The notes under the pieces were generated by a model. It did no database searches. It was not told the origin of the DNA and worked only from the letters and a program-made list of their open reading frames with translations. From Methanobrevibacter sp. (GTDB taxonomy: Archaea > Methanobacteriota > Methanobacteria > Methanobacteriales > Methanobacteriaceae), in NCBI GenBank assembly GCA_017652345.1, contig JAGCBE010000491.1:1-53186 (forward strand): a stretch of 53,186 nucleotides of DNA, written 5' to 3'. How positions within the stretch are numbered: the first letter of the stretch is position 1; the number at the start of each line of letters is the position of its first letter. This document shows positions 25,672 through 34,553 of the stretch, piece by piece. Position numbers and translations under genes: made by a program.

Positions 25672-25680
25672 ATTTAATGA

Positions 25681-26785
25681 TTATTCTTCGTCTTCGTAAT
25701 TTTCATCGGCAGGAACATCTACCTTACCATTAATCATATCCATTACATTCTGAGTAGAAGTAATAAGTTCCTGGTCTTCAAATGCGAATTTAGCTTCTAC
25801 ATAGTGACGGAAGGTTTCAGTCTTGTAAATATCAACCCAGAATTGTGGGCAATATAATTCTTCTTCACGCCACATTTTTGTAGCTTCACCAGTTTCCTTA
25901 TCTACATCAAAATTGGTACGAGAATAATATCCTGGCTTTGGTTTGTATACTTCACCACAAGCCATTGCTTCATCAAGAAGTCCATAGTATGGAGATACAC
26001 CACCATTGTGAAGTATCAAATACTTGGTCTTGACAAATTCCTTAGCAGCACGGCCTTTCTTTACGCTAGCAGTAATGACCTTACCGAGAATATTACCTTC
26101 CTTATCCTTATCCTTTGCTGCACTAGATGCAAGCATAATGGCATCAGAGTTAAAGAAAATTCTCTTACCACCAGGAATTGCGAATGCTTCACCATACTGT
26201 TGTAGAGAAGCATAAACATGGTTCAATACCAATGTTGTGAAATTGCAAGCAAGAAGAACATTAGCTAATTCATTCTTGAACTTGGAGCTAGACATATTTA
26301 CAGCACTACTAGCTTCTTCTGCTTTTTCCATAACCTGTTCTTCAACAATTGGACCCCAAGAGTCAAAAAGTACGAAAACATTTCTTGCTTCTTCACGAGT
26401 CAAACCTTTACCTAACTTAGCAAGAATTTGCTTCAATTCTGGGATTCTATTTGTCTTGAACACACCAACTTCATTCATATCAACACCCAATGAAGTTAGA
26501 ACATCATAATTTGTGGCATTTTCAGTATCAATGATAAAACAATCCATTCCACTATCATATGCAGATTTTAGAACAGAATAACCAATCATTGATTTACCCC
26601 AACCGGAGTCAGCACAAATCATGGAAATACAACCTTTCTTAATTCCGGCCTTGAATTTTTCCACTTAACAACAAATTAACAGAAATGCAATTTGTTGAAA
26701 GCCATTCATCAGCTTTGTGTTCGGTTGTTAAAACATCAAGGAAAGCTTTTTCCTTCTTCATTTTTGCGAGCAATTTATTTGCCAT
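25681..26785 (-). CDS. uvsX: RecA-family recombinase (UvsX-like), +1 frameshift at CGG 26647-26645
   Basis: The ATG at 26785 follows AGGAGATGAAAT. The zero frame covers 46 codons (MANKLLAKMKKEKAFLDVL to LLLSGKIQG) and reaches GGC-CGG-AAT-TAA. Skipping C26647 gives GGC-GGA-ATT-AAG-AAA-GGT, so LSGKIQGGIKKGC is formed, matching T4 UvsX LSGAIDGGMQSG. The rest has Walker A CADSGWGKSM, FIIDTENA, VFVLFDSWG and NHVYASLQQYGE. Total is about 367 residues (T4: 391). It forms filaments for strand exchange and recombination-dependent replication. The long frame alone begins at a GTG without its conserved N-terminus. Confidence 0.92.
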
Positions 26786-26906
26786 ATTTCATCTCCTATT
26801 TTATCAATTACAGCCTTTGGTGGATTTTCTAATACCTATCTACACCATTTGGCAACTAAAAATATAGAAATATTTTAGTAATGTATGTATATAAGTTGAT
26901 TTTTGT

Positions 26907-27338
26907 TTAAGTGAAATCTTTGTTAATTTCATAGATTTTATTAGCCATATAGTAAACTTCATCAAACGGTAAATTAATTCTAAAATTATTTTGTAAGAAG
27001 TTCCACAAATCCATACCTTCTTTTGAAATGGTATTGATTTTTAATGAAGTATAACCGGCTGTTTTTATTATTTCATCTGCCACATCAATTCCATGCATAA
27101 CGGAGATATCTTGTATCAATCCTATACTAACATCAGTAAAACCTGAACATTCAAAAATGCCACAACCATTTGGTATATTCATGTGTGCTTTAGGACAATA
27201 TGATATTGGGTCTGTAATAATTTCATATTTACCAAGATAGTGTCCATAAACAATATCTTCAGCACAATTTATGTCAGTAACATAAAAAGGACAAAATATA
27301 TCGTTAATATAGAAAAAATAACCGTCAAACTTTAACAT
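26907..27338 (-). CDS. small protein with C-terminal DF tail, 143 aa
   Basis: The body is beta-rich with scattered Cys (CPFYVTDINC). A C-terminal helix ends YEINKDFT. Its ATG shares a base with the upstream stop. No family is recognised. Confidence 0.65.
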   Translation of the reverse strand: MLKFDGYFFYINDIFCPFYVTDINCAEDIVYGHYLGKYEIITDPISYCPKAHMNIPNGCGIFECSGFTDVSIGLIQDISVMHGIDVADEIIKTAGYTSLKINTISKEGMDLWNFLQNNFRINLPFDEVYYMANKIYEINKDFT

Positions 27339-27649
27339 TAAAAATCTTTATTTAACTCATTTTTACGAGTCTCAATATCATAGATTTTTTGTGAAAGTTT
27401 TACCATATTACGACCGAGTTCTTCATTTTTAAATCTATACAATCCAACCGAACCAATAGGTTTATCTTGAAAATCCAATGGTTCTAATTCATTAAAAAAT
27501 TCTTTCACTATATTATCATTAATATGAGCCATGTCTGTGATTATATCACAAACTGGTAAACCATCTGATAGATTTTCAAATACAGACAATGACCAATTAA
27601 ATTCATTCCAATAATTATTAAGAATATATTTCAAATCTTCTGTACTCAT
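27338..27649 (-). CDS. small protein with C-terminal DF tail, 103 aa
   Basis: It is an alpha/beta protein with a basic C-terminal helix ending RKNELNKDF, where the Phe is the last residue. Overlaps of 1 and 4 nt with both neighbours indicate translational coupling. Confidence 0.65.
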   Translation of the reverse strand: MSTEDLKYILNNYWNEFNWSLSVFENLSDGLPVCDIITDMAHINDNIVKEFFNELEPLDFQDKPIGSVGLYRFKNEELGRNMVKLSQKIYDIETRKNELNKDF

Positions 27650-28074
27650 TTTACAAAATCTTTATCAATCTCAATTTTTCTTTCTGCTATTCTCATTTGT
27701 TTAATAATTTCATTTACTAATCCAAATGCTTTGTTACCTTCTTCAGTTTCCATATTGAACTTTATGTGAAATTCACAAAATCCATCATATGTAAATCCCT
27801 GCATTCGTCTTAAATCATCAAATGCTTCAGATGTAAGACAATATCTTGAAGAGCCTTCAATAGTTAGAATGTTTGAATATTCAGGATATTGTGCAACAAA
27901 TGTATAAGTTTTATATGTCGGGTCTTGAAAAGTTTCAAGTGGAGTATCATTGGCTATTTTAACCAAAATTTTGTTTCCTTTATAAAGAAACATAGTTCTC
28001 GTATAATCAATGGAGAATGGTAATTGCTTACCATCCACCATTAATTGATAACTATTAGATAATTGAATATCCAT
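27646..28074 (-). CDS. small protein with C-terminal DF tail, 142 aa
   Basis: A beta-rich domain is followed by a long helix (LVNEIIKQMRIAERKIEIDKDF). The start abuts the stop of the gene at 28074-28532. Function is unknown. Confidence 0.65.
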   Translation of the reverse strand: MDIQLSNSYQLMVDGKQLPFSIDYTRTMFLYKGNKILVKIANDTPLETFQDPTYKTYTFVAQYPEYSNILTIEGSSRYCLTSEAFDDLRRMQGFTYDGFCEFHIKFNMETEEGNKAFGLVNEIIKQMRIAERKIEIDKDFVK

Positions 28075-28532
28075 TATTCTTTAGAATCCATTTCAACAGA
28101 GAAATACTTGACAGTCTTCTTACCTGTTTCAACATCTTCTTCTTTGTATTTAACGAATTGTGCCAACTTAAGGTCAATATCCTTATCAATTTCCTTTACG
28201 AAATTTAGATTGTAGACAGTATATGGAACATCAGACTTTGTTCTCTTAATATTGGCACTAATGCTTTCCAACTTGACTTCAAATTCAAGTCCTTCGTAAA
28301 CCATTACATACTTCAAGTTGTAATCGTCACATGGAACATTAATCTTATCAAATACATCGTTATTGGCTACACTGTCAAATACACCAAGGTCAATTCTGTT
28401 GAACTGACGAGGGAATGTACGGACAGAAGAATCTTCCAATACTTGAAGGGTGAAACAGGAGTAAATGTTGTCCTTCTTAACATTTACATTGAATTTTGTC
28501 ATTGTAGCAGAATATCTAATTTTTTCACTCAT
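28074..28532 (-). CDS. hypothetical protein, 152 aa
   Basis: It is a charged, beta-rich protein without DF tail, cysteine pair or membrane segment. It sits between DF-tail genes and the Cys-rich gene at 28545. No family is recognised. Confidence 0.6.
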   Translation of the reverse strand: MSEKIRYSATMTKFNVNVKKDNIYSCFTLQVLEDSSVRTFPRQFNRIDLGVFDSVANNDVFDKINVPCDDYNLKYVMVYEGLEFEVKLESISANIKRTKSDVPYTVYNLNFVKEIDKDIDLKLAQFVKYKEEDVETGKKTVKYFSVEMDSKE

Positions 28533-28544
28533 TTTTAACCTCTA

Positions 28545-28928
28545 TTACCAATTGCTTGTTTGAAATGATGGTGCAGAACCAATTTTAGCAGTAAGTGGAA
28601 TTGGTCTACATTCACCAATGTCTGATGAAACATTAAGACAATAATCATCACCAACACATTCTTCATCAACGAAATCGCATTCAGCTTCCTTTTTTCTCAA
28701 TTTAGCTTCTATTTGCTTTTTCTTAAGTTTTCTTTCTGCAATTTCTTCCATAAGACCATTTTGCATTTCTTGATATTCTTCTTCAGTGAATCCAAGAATC
28801 TTGGTCAATAAGTATTTTTTGGAAAATAAAGCACTTCTAGAATCGTAACTACCACCTGAGGTGAAGTTCAATAACATAGAAAGTGTTTCACCGAGTTTGT
28901 GTGCTTCTTCAATTTTTTTAATATCCAT
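28545..28928 (-). CDS. coiled-coil protein with Cys-rich C-terminus, 127 aa
   Basis: A central lysine/glutamate helix (LKKKQIEAKLRKKEAECDF) contains an internal DF tail-like element. A Cys-rich extension (CVGDDYC, GECRPIPL) and a Ser-rich end follow. It may be a DF-type protein that gained a C-terminal extension. Confidence 0.6.
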   Translation of the reverse strand: MDIKKIEEAHKLGETLSMLLNFTSGGSYDSRSALFSKKYLLTKILGFTEEEYQEMQNGLMEEIAERKLKKKQIEAKLRKKEAECDFVDEECVGDDYCLNVSSDIGECRPIPLTAKIGSAPSFQTSNW

Positions 28929-28932
28929 AAGT

Positions 28933-29124
28933 TTACTCCTTATATGAATCTTTGATTATGAATGTTGTTTTGTCTTCTTTGAAATCCAAATCAATTTCAG
29001 CAAATTTTAGATTATATTCTTCAAGAATTTTTTGATAGCGTTCATAGCCTTCTTCGTTCTTGATACTCTCAATAAATTCTTCGGGGATTTCCCTGGAACT
29101 GTTGTTAATGATTTTCACATCCAT
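28933..29124 (-). CDS. hypothetical protein, 63 aa
   Basis: It is a small acidic helical protein containing LDFKED near its end. It overlaps the gene at 29115-29648 by 10 nt. No family is recognised. Confidence 0.55.
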   Translation of the reverse strand: MDVKIINNSSREIPEEFIESIKNEEGYERYQKILEEYNLKFAEIDLDFKEDKTTFIIKDSYKE

Positions 29125-29648
29125 GGCATTTCCTCTATATTTTCACTTTGGTCTTCTTCAAATTCGGCATTGATATTGAGCATTTTCTGAATAACTTGTG
29201 TTTGTTTATTTTTGTCTTTTATATATTTTGTTGATTCGTATATTTTATCACATTCTTCTTTTTCAGCTTTTAGCATGTCATGAACTCTAGATTCACCTTT
29301 AATAAATTCTGCAATATCGTTTTTCAAATCATCAATAGTTTTCGGACCGTATATTACAGATTTAGCTGATATACCTTTGCGGATATATTGGTTATTTTGA
29401 ATAGAATAAGCATCTTTAGATACTTGATAAGGTAAATAAAAAGTTACATAAAGACAATCACAACCAGTATCAATACCATTCACAACTTCATAATCATCTT
29501 TATACAAATGAAATTGTACACCATGTTGAGTAGTCAAAGAAAACTCAATATTTTTATTTGTATTTTCCAGCTGTTTGAAAAAATCAAATATTTCTCTATT
29601 CTTTTCAACCAATTTAAATGTTTGGAAGCTATTCATAACAATATCCAA
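29115..29648 (-). CDS. hypothetical protein, 177 aa
   Basis: A beta-rich middle is followed by a long C-terminal helix (MLKAEKEECDKIYESTKYIK). The end (NINAEFEEDQS then MPWM) is a possible degenerate DF tail with extension. The terminator at 29660-29682 lies upstream, so this gene starts a unit. Confidence 0.6.
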   Translation of the reverse strand: MDIVMNSFQTFKLVEKNREIFDFFKQLENTNKNIEFSLTTQHGVQFHLYKDDYEVVNGIDTGCDCLYVTFYLPYQVSKDAYSIQNNQYIRKGISAKSVIYGPKTIDDLKNDIAEFIKGESRVHDMLKAEKEECDKIYESTKYIKDKNKQTQVIQKMLNINAEFEEDQSENIEEMPWM

Positions 29649-29659
29649 TATAGAAATTA

Positions 29660-29682
29660 AAAAGCACCATTGGAGGTGCTTT
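29660..29682 (-). terminator. intrinsic terminator
   Basis: AAAGCACC pairs with GGTGCTTT around a 6-nt loop, with T-rich flanks. It ends the polymerase transcript. Confidence 0.75.
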
Positions 29683-29705
29683 TATTTTTTATCAACGATT
29701 GAACT

Positions 29706-30684
29706 TTATTCAAAGAATCCATCTAATGCAGAATCTTCTTCAAGGTCAATTGTTTCTTTTTCACCAATCCACTTGTTGATTTTGAACATATTTTCAATGA
29801 CAGGAATGAATGTCTTTCTAAACATCTTTTCATAGTCAATTTCAAATACTTTATCAAATTCAGCAGGCCAGTTTCCAATAAATGCAATGGCTTCAATATT
29901 GTTTCTATTCAAAGGTTTCACATACACATAATTGAACTTCGTACCATTTACAATTGGTGTATATGGAAGTTTGTATTTAGCCAACATATAATTGTAAGCC
30001 AATGAAATTTTACTCTGGAAAATACCACCAGCATTTTGGTAATTGAATCCTTGTTCAATGTATTTTTCAATTGGGTCCGGTACATACTTGGTATATTCCT
30101 TAATGGATTTTCTACCACAGATATCGGTTAATTTTTGTTTCTTAAATTCTTCAAATGCATTGACAACGAATTTCTTGGATGCATCATATCCCTGACCAGC
30201 ACAAATATCAAATGCTAGTTTTTCATCAGCTTCCTTACAGAAATCTGGTGAATCACTTCGTTTAATAGGAACACCCATGATTTTGTGTTTTGGCTTGTCA
30301 AATGGATATTTGTCTCCTTCAGCATCAATTACACTACCGATGTAAAGTTTCTTTGCAAAACAGAACATATTGCTAAAGATATTTTCACGGTTGAATTTAA
30401 TCTTATTAGTAGTGTGTGATTTGTCAGCACGAATTTCTAGAACCTTGTTAAAGAAGTTCTGAAATACATTTTCTATTTTTGAATAAACTAACCTTTTTTG
30501 TTCTTCTGTATTAAATGGTATTCCTTCTTCCTTTAGTCTTTCAATGGCTTCATTAAAGCATAGATACGTACTATCTGTATCTCCGATGGACTGTACATAT
30601 ATCTCTATTTTGTGGTATTAAAGGTGTTTCATTTTTAAATTTAAAAACATTTAATTTTGTTTCATTACATTTTACAAATTTCAT
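29706..30684 (-). CDS. 43: DNA polymerase C-terminal part (gp43B-like), +1 frameshift at CGG 30585-30583
   Basis: The ATG at 30684 overlaps the TGA of the endonuclease gene. The zero frame has 33 codons ending RDICTVH then CGG-AGA-TAC-AGA-TAG. Skipping C30585 gives GGA-GAT-ACA-GAT-AGT, which is GDTDS, the catalytic motif C of family B polymerases. The +1 frame has no start codon and a stop at 30618-30620, so the join must lie between these points. The rest (AKKLYIGSV, KIMGVPIKRSD) is the palm/thumb of T4-type enzymes. The end SALDGFFE resembles the clamp-binding tail of gp43. Length is about 325 residues. Confidence 0.88.
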
Positions 30685-31742
30685 AAATTACAATTTTCCT
30701 TTATTATATTAACACATTTTTCTACAACATTATCTTTATCAGTTAAATAATCATTATTCCAAATATAGAAAATTTTATAACCATTGCGTTCCGCACACAA
30801 TTTTTTATTTTCATCTAACCTCCATTGTTCCGCTGCAGTTAAATCTGGACAGTAAGGATTACAGAAATCTTTATCATCTGGTGATTTGGCATGGAATCTT
30901 TCACCATTATATTCAATTATTATTTTATGTTCGGTATCAGTAAAGTCATACTTATTATACTTCTTTTCAACATTATCATATAGACCAAATTCCTTATCAG
31001 CATATTTAAATTTTATGTTTGTGAATTTTTGCTGTATTTTATCAAATAGTTCTTTGCTTATTTTACTGAAGAATCCATTGTTATGTTGTATATAATTTTC
31101 ATATCTATTTTTTCCTTCTTCTTCGCCATATAGACGAATCATATTTTCCAAAGATATTACTTTTTTGGCATTTACTTCTTCAAATTTTATATAACCTTCT
31201 TTTTCACCATACTTTTCTATAAAGTATTCAAGTTTATTACCAGCATAACTTTGTTTATCACAGTATTCATTAAATCGTTTTGTTCCTTCTTCTTTACCAT
31301 ATTTTTCTATTTGATTATCTAGAGTTATAGCTCTTGATTTATTAAAGTTATCAAAATCTTCTTTAGTCCATCCATACTTTAGTTTTTTATATTCAAATGT
31401 ATTTGATTTAGATTGTAATTCACAATAATGATTCCATTTCTTTAATCCTTTTTCTTCACCAAACATTAAAATCCAATGTTCTTTTGTTGGTTGTGAGCAT
31501 TTTCTATGAACATGTCTTCTAAAACCATTTTCATAGAAAAAAGCAAATTTTCTACCATTTGTTTCTAATGGTTCTCCACAAACTAAACATTTACCATATT
31601 TTTCATCTGGTTCTTTTAATAAGTATTTTCTAAAATAATCAATTTTATTTGTTTCTATATGTTCAGTTTCAATATGTTTTTCTAATGTTTTAGCAAATTG
31701 AAAATAGGTATTACAAAGTTCACATTTATATTTTATTTTCAT
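30681..31742 (-). CDS. free-standing homing endonuclease (zinc finger, Vsr-like nuclease) splitting the polymerase gene
   Basis: The 353-residue protein starts with a C2H2 finger (CELCNTYF, HIETEH) and a second Cys pair (CLVCGEPL). Repeats of the form YGKEEGxxRF, one per about 35 residues, fill the middle and are likely DNA-recognition modules. The C-terminus is a Vsr-like nuclease (IEYNGERFHAK, LDENKKLCAERNGYKIFYIW). Such endonucleases are known between the halves of fractured phage genes. It sits exactly between polymerase motifs B and C, and its TGA overlaps the start of the downstream half. Confidence 0.82.
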   Translation of the reverse strand: MKIKYKCELCNTYFQFAKTLEKHIETEHIETNKIDYFRKYLLKEPDEKYGKCLVCGEPLETNGRKFAFFYENGFRRHVHRKCSQPTKEHWILMFGEEKGLKKWNHYCELQSKSNTFEYKKLKYGWTKEDFDNFNKSRAITLDNQIEKYGKEEGTKRFNEYCDKQSYAGNKLEYFIEKYGEKEGYIKFEEVNAKKVISLENMIRLYGEEEGKNRYENYIQHNNGFFSKISKELFDKIQQKFTNIKFKYADKEFGLYDNVEKKYNKYDFTDTEHKIIIEYNGERFHAKSPDDKDFCNPYCPDLTAAEQWRLDENKKLCAERNGYKIFYIWNNDYLTDKDNVVEKCVNIIKENCNL

Positions 31743-31752
31743 GGCTTCCACT

Positions 31753-31867
31753 CTATATAAATTTAAGAAGAATGTTGTACAGCTATTGTGGAAGGCGCCG
31801 TACAACATCTCCTTATAAAAATCAAAATAGTATAAATTAAACCCTTCCACAAATTTAATTTATATAG
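31753..31867 (-). ncRNA. structured leader with pseudoknot between polymerase N-part and endonuclease
   Basis: Three complementary pairs are visible: CTATATAAATT (31753-31763) with AATTTATATAG (31857-31867); ATGTTGTAC (31772-31780) with GTACAACAT (31800-31808); TTGTGGAAGG (31786-31795) with CCTTCCACAA (31843-31852). The third crosses the second, which makes a pseudoknot enclosed by the first. It may control endonuclease translation or be the relic of a self-splicing element. No complete ribozyme class was recognised. Confidence 0.5.
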
Positions 31868-31878
31868 TATTGTATTTA

Positions 31879-33751
31879 TTAGTCTTCTATACCCAATAAA
31901 TCGGTTTCTTTGTTGAACTGATTTGCCGGTATTTTTATTTCTTCACCATTTCTCTGTATGGTTATTTTTTCATTGTAACCAAATTTGTATTCAGTGCCAT
32001 TCGTAGTTATAGTTACAGAACCAAACTCTTTTTCAAGGTCATATATAAAGCATTTCGTTGGATAATACTTACTAATTGAACCTGTAAGCCAATCTCTAAG
32101 TGTAACTCTTGCACAACGAGTAATTGCTCTAGCACAGTCAATATCATACAAGTGGAATGTTGGTGTTAAACAAACACCATAAGTTGAATTAATTATAATC
32201 TTTTTAACCGCTTGTCTAGCATCGTATAGATTTTCAAGGTCTTTATTACCAGCTTTGTGTGCTTCCTTCATTAGACGCTTGTATTCTTTTCGTTCATCAA
32301 ATACCATTTTAACTATGTTAGGCAAAATTGCATCAGTTGTGCGTTTGAAACCAAGTTCATTAATATCACTTAGTATTACTTCACCACTTTCAATTTGTTC
32401 CTTTGTTGGGTGAATTACCTTGACTTCAGGTGAAATATTGAACTGCATAATGTGGTGTGGATATGACGAGGTAATATCAAATGACATACAGTTATCATAT
32501 CGTCCGGGATAGTCATAGCAATATCCTGCTTTAATAGCAAATTCATCAAATGTAAACTTGCCATCTTCCCAATAACAATTCTGATAATATTTTTCACCAT
32601 TCTTTTCTACAACATAACATTCTTCATTACGCCACCAGTCAACATGCTTTGAAGGTCTATCATTCATTAACTTCTTCTGCTTGTGAATGAATTTTAAAAT
32701 GTAACCTTCAGTAGTAGGAACTTTATTGAATACTTTATCAACTGTTGTAACACAATCATAAGCATATTCAATAATCAATGAGAACAATTTTAGTTTTTCT
32801 TCCAAACGAACAAGCAACATTACATCCTGGATATTATATTCAACGAATCGGTTCCAGTCTGTTTTGTAAATTGTGTTGATAGTTCCTTCATATTCCAACT
32901 TACCTTCACCCAATTCCTTATGTGTAATGTAGTTCAATGAATATGAAGGTAGTGGGTCATGCTTTGCGAATGTCTTGTACAATTCCATATAGTCATGATG
33001 GAGTAGACCTGGAATATCATAAGTTTCACCCATTTTAGAACCAGTTGCTCTATCAGTAACATCTGATTTGATTGGTGCTTTACCAACAGGTGATAACTTG
33101 TTTTCAATTGGTTTTTCTATACCAAGTGATTCACGAACATTCTTAATACGATTTACAATGTATGGAACGTCAAATGTTTTTGAGTTCCAACCTGACCAAA
33201 TATCAAAACATTGTTTATCAAACCATTTCAACCAATCGGTTAACAATGTTGTTTCGTCAGTAAAACTTCTATAATTTTTTACAATTGGGTCTTTACCTGT
33301 ATATTCACCTAGACCCCAAGTAAATGTTTGTTTGTGTTTTGTGGAATAGCAAGTAATTAAGTTAATTGGTACTGCAGCTTTTTCTGCATAAGGGAATCCA
33401 GATTCATCACTAGCTACTTCAATATCAAATAGACAGATGTTCCATTTGGATAAATCAGCTTCTAGTGTTACAGTATCATAAACATCATGTAAATATTTGA
33501 CTTCTTCTTTTAAATCACTTTCAGCAACAGGTGTTCCGTGCGACCTTAAATCGTTCTACAGTATCTTTATCATATTTGGTCTTACGAACCATTGGAACAC
33601 CATACAAATCAGTATATTCAGATTTACCTGTTGGGTCTTTAACCCAGTAATCTTTTTCATAAGGAATTTTCTTGTAATGTAAATCTGATACAGTTCTCAA
33701 ATAGATAGACTTAGTCTGTCTATCGTAAAAACAATGCTTATAAGCGTCCAT
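31879..33751 (-). CDS. 43: DNA polymerase N-terminal part (gp43A-like), +1 frameshift at CGG 33538-33536
   Basis: The ATG at 33751 overlaps the upstream stop. The zero frame holds the T4-type N-terminus (YTDLYGVPMV) for 71 codons to GCA-CGG-AAC-ACC-TGT-TGC-TGA. Skipping C33538 gives GGA-ACA-CCT-GTT-GCT and continues to 31879, about 623 residues. Exonuclease motifs are LFDIEVAS and WSGWNSKTFDVPYI. Polymerase motif A is SFDITSSYPHH, and motif B is KKIIINSTYGV. After motif B a beta-rich segment (TITTNGTEYKFGYNEK) ends in a stop, and motif C lies in the downstream part. Together the halves total about 950 residues (T4: 898). They probably assemble without covalent joining, as described for split gp43 in some Aeromonas phages. 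Confidence 0.92.
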
Positions 33752-33981
33752 TAATTTACTCCCTTCAATTCTTTAATTCTGTTAATCAATCCATCTAGAG
33801 TTGCGAAATTGTCATTCTTTATGTGCATTAGAATAATCTTATTTTCTTTTAAATATACCCAAGCTAAATCGTGTGGGTCAACTCCGTATTTTATTCGGAT
33901 AAATGCATCATAAACACCATAGCAATTTTTCACTGTTATTTCAGAATTTGTTTCTTTTAATTTGTTTATTATTTCATCCAT
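33751..33981 (-). CDS. hypothetical protein, 76 aa, coupled to the polymerase
   Basis: It is an alpha/beta protein of unknown family. Its TAA overlaps the polymerase ATG (TAATG), so polymerase translation is likely coupled to it. It follows the terminator at 34001-34027. Confidence 0.6.
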   Translation of the reverse strand: MDEIINKLKETNSEITVKNCYGVYDAFIRIKYGVDPHDLAWVYLKENKIILMHIKNDNFATLDGLINRIKELKGVN

Positions 33982-34000
33982 ACAATTAAATATAATAAAA

Positions 34001-34027
34001 AATCCTGGTCAATTTCTAGCCAGGATT
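34001..34027 (-). terminator. intrinsic terminator
   Basis: AATCCTGG pairs with CCAGGATT around an 11-nt loop, followed leftward by TTTTATT. It ends the transcript of the acidic gene at 34050-34538. Confidence 0.75.
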
Positions 34028-34049
34028 TATTTTGTTGAATGTTGAACTG

Positions 34050-34538
34050 TTATTTAGTCATATCCATATAATTTGGATTGTCTTTGTTTAGATTGTTCAA
34101 TCGTTCAATTTCATCAGGTTTTGCTTTAAGTTCGCCTTCAAAATCAAATTCAGGAACATTATTGACAAGTTTTTCAGGGGCTTCTCTTGTCAATATATCT
34201 TCAGCTTCGTCTTCAACATCGTCAATTACATCTGTTTTCAAGGGTTCACTCTGCAATAGAGAGTTCATCTTCAATGCATTTTGACAAATTTCAGTGTCTT
34301 CATCCATCTTATCTAGACCAGCTAGAATTTGGTCAGCAGTTTCAAATACAGCTTCTTGTTTTTCCTTTTCTTCAACAATTTGCTTTAATTCTTCATAATC
34401 AGTCAATAGTTTCTTAATTTCTGCCAAACATTCTGGAATAAGTTTATATGAATGGTCATTTGGCTGTGCTTTATAATCTATGATTTCTTTAGCACTCTCA
34501 AATGTTAATTCTCTGCATGTTATATTTTTTGTAATCAT
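34050..34538 (-). CDS. acidic helical protein, 162 aa
   Basis: It is glutamate-rich with a coiled-coil region (about residues 45-80, ELKQIVEEKEKQEAVF) and a disordered acidic C-terminal half (DDVEDEAEDI). GAGGTGATAC is its ribosome site. No family is recognised. The composition suggests a protein-interaction role. Confidence 0.6.
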   Translation of the reverse strand: MITKNITCRELTFESAKEIIDYKAQPNDHSYKLIPECLAEIKKLLTDYEELKQIVEEKEKQEAVFETADQILAGLDKMDEDTEICQNALKMNSLLQSEPLKTDVIDDVEDEAEDILTREAPEKLVNNVPEFDFEGELKAKPDEIERLNNLNKDNPNYMDMTK

Positions 34539-34553
34539 TGTATCACCTCAAAT

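Noticed and set aside
21829..26509. Rightward open frames opposite gp32, helicase and UvsX
   Set aside because: They are antisense shadows of strongly supported leftward genes, with no ribosome sites or family motifs.
30590..30605. Placing the polymerase C-part shift at the AT repeat near 30600, giving YVQSIGDTDS
   Set aside because: Placing it at the CGG fits the same rule as ten other genes and gives ICTVHGDTDS, an equally good strand before the motif.
30681..31878. Group I intron carrying the endonuclease gene
   Set aside because: Stop and start codons overlap precisely at the 3' side, leaving too little sequence after the endonuclease for an intron core. Only the leader shows structure.
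30590..32050. Split intein joining the polymerase halves
   Set aside because: The N-part extension begins with a Cys and is beta-rich, but the C-part lacks a terminal Asn or Gln followed by Cys, Ser or Thr at a plausible joint and lacks the usual His-Asn end.
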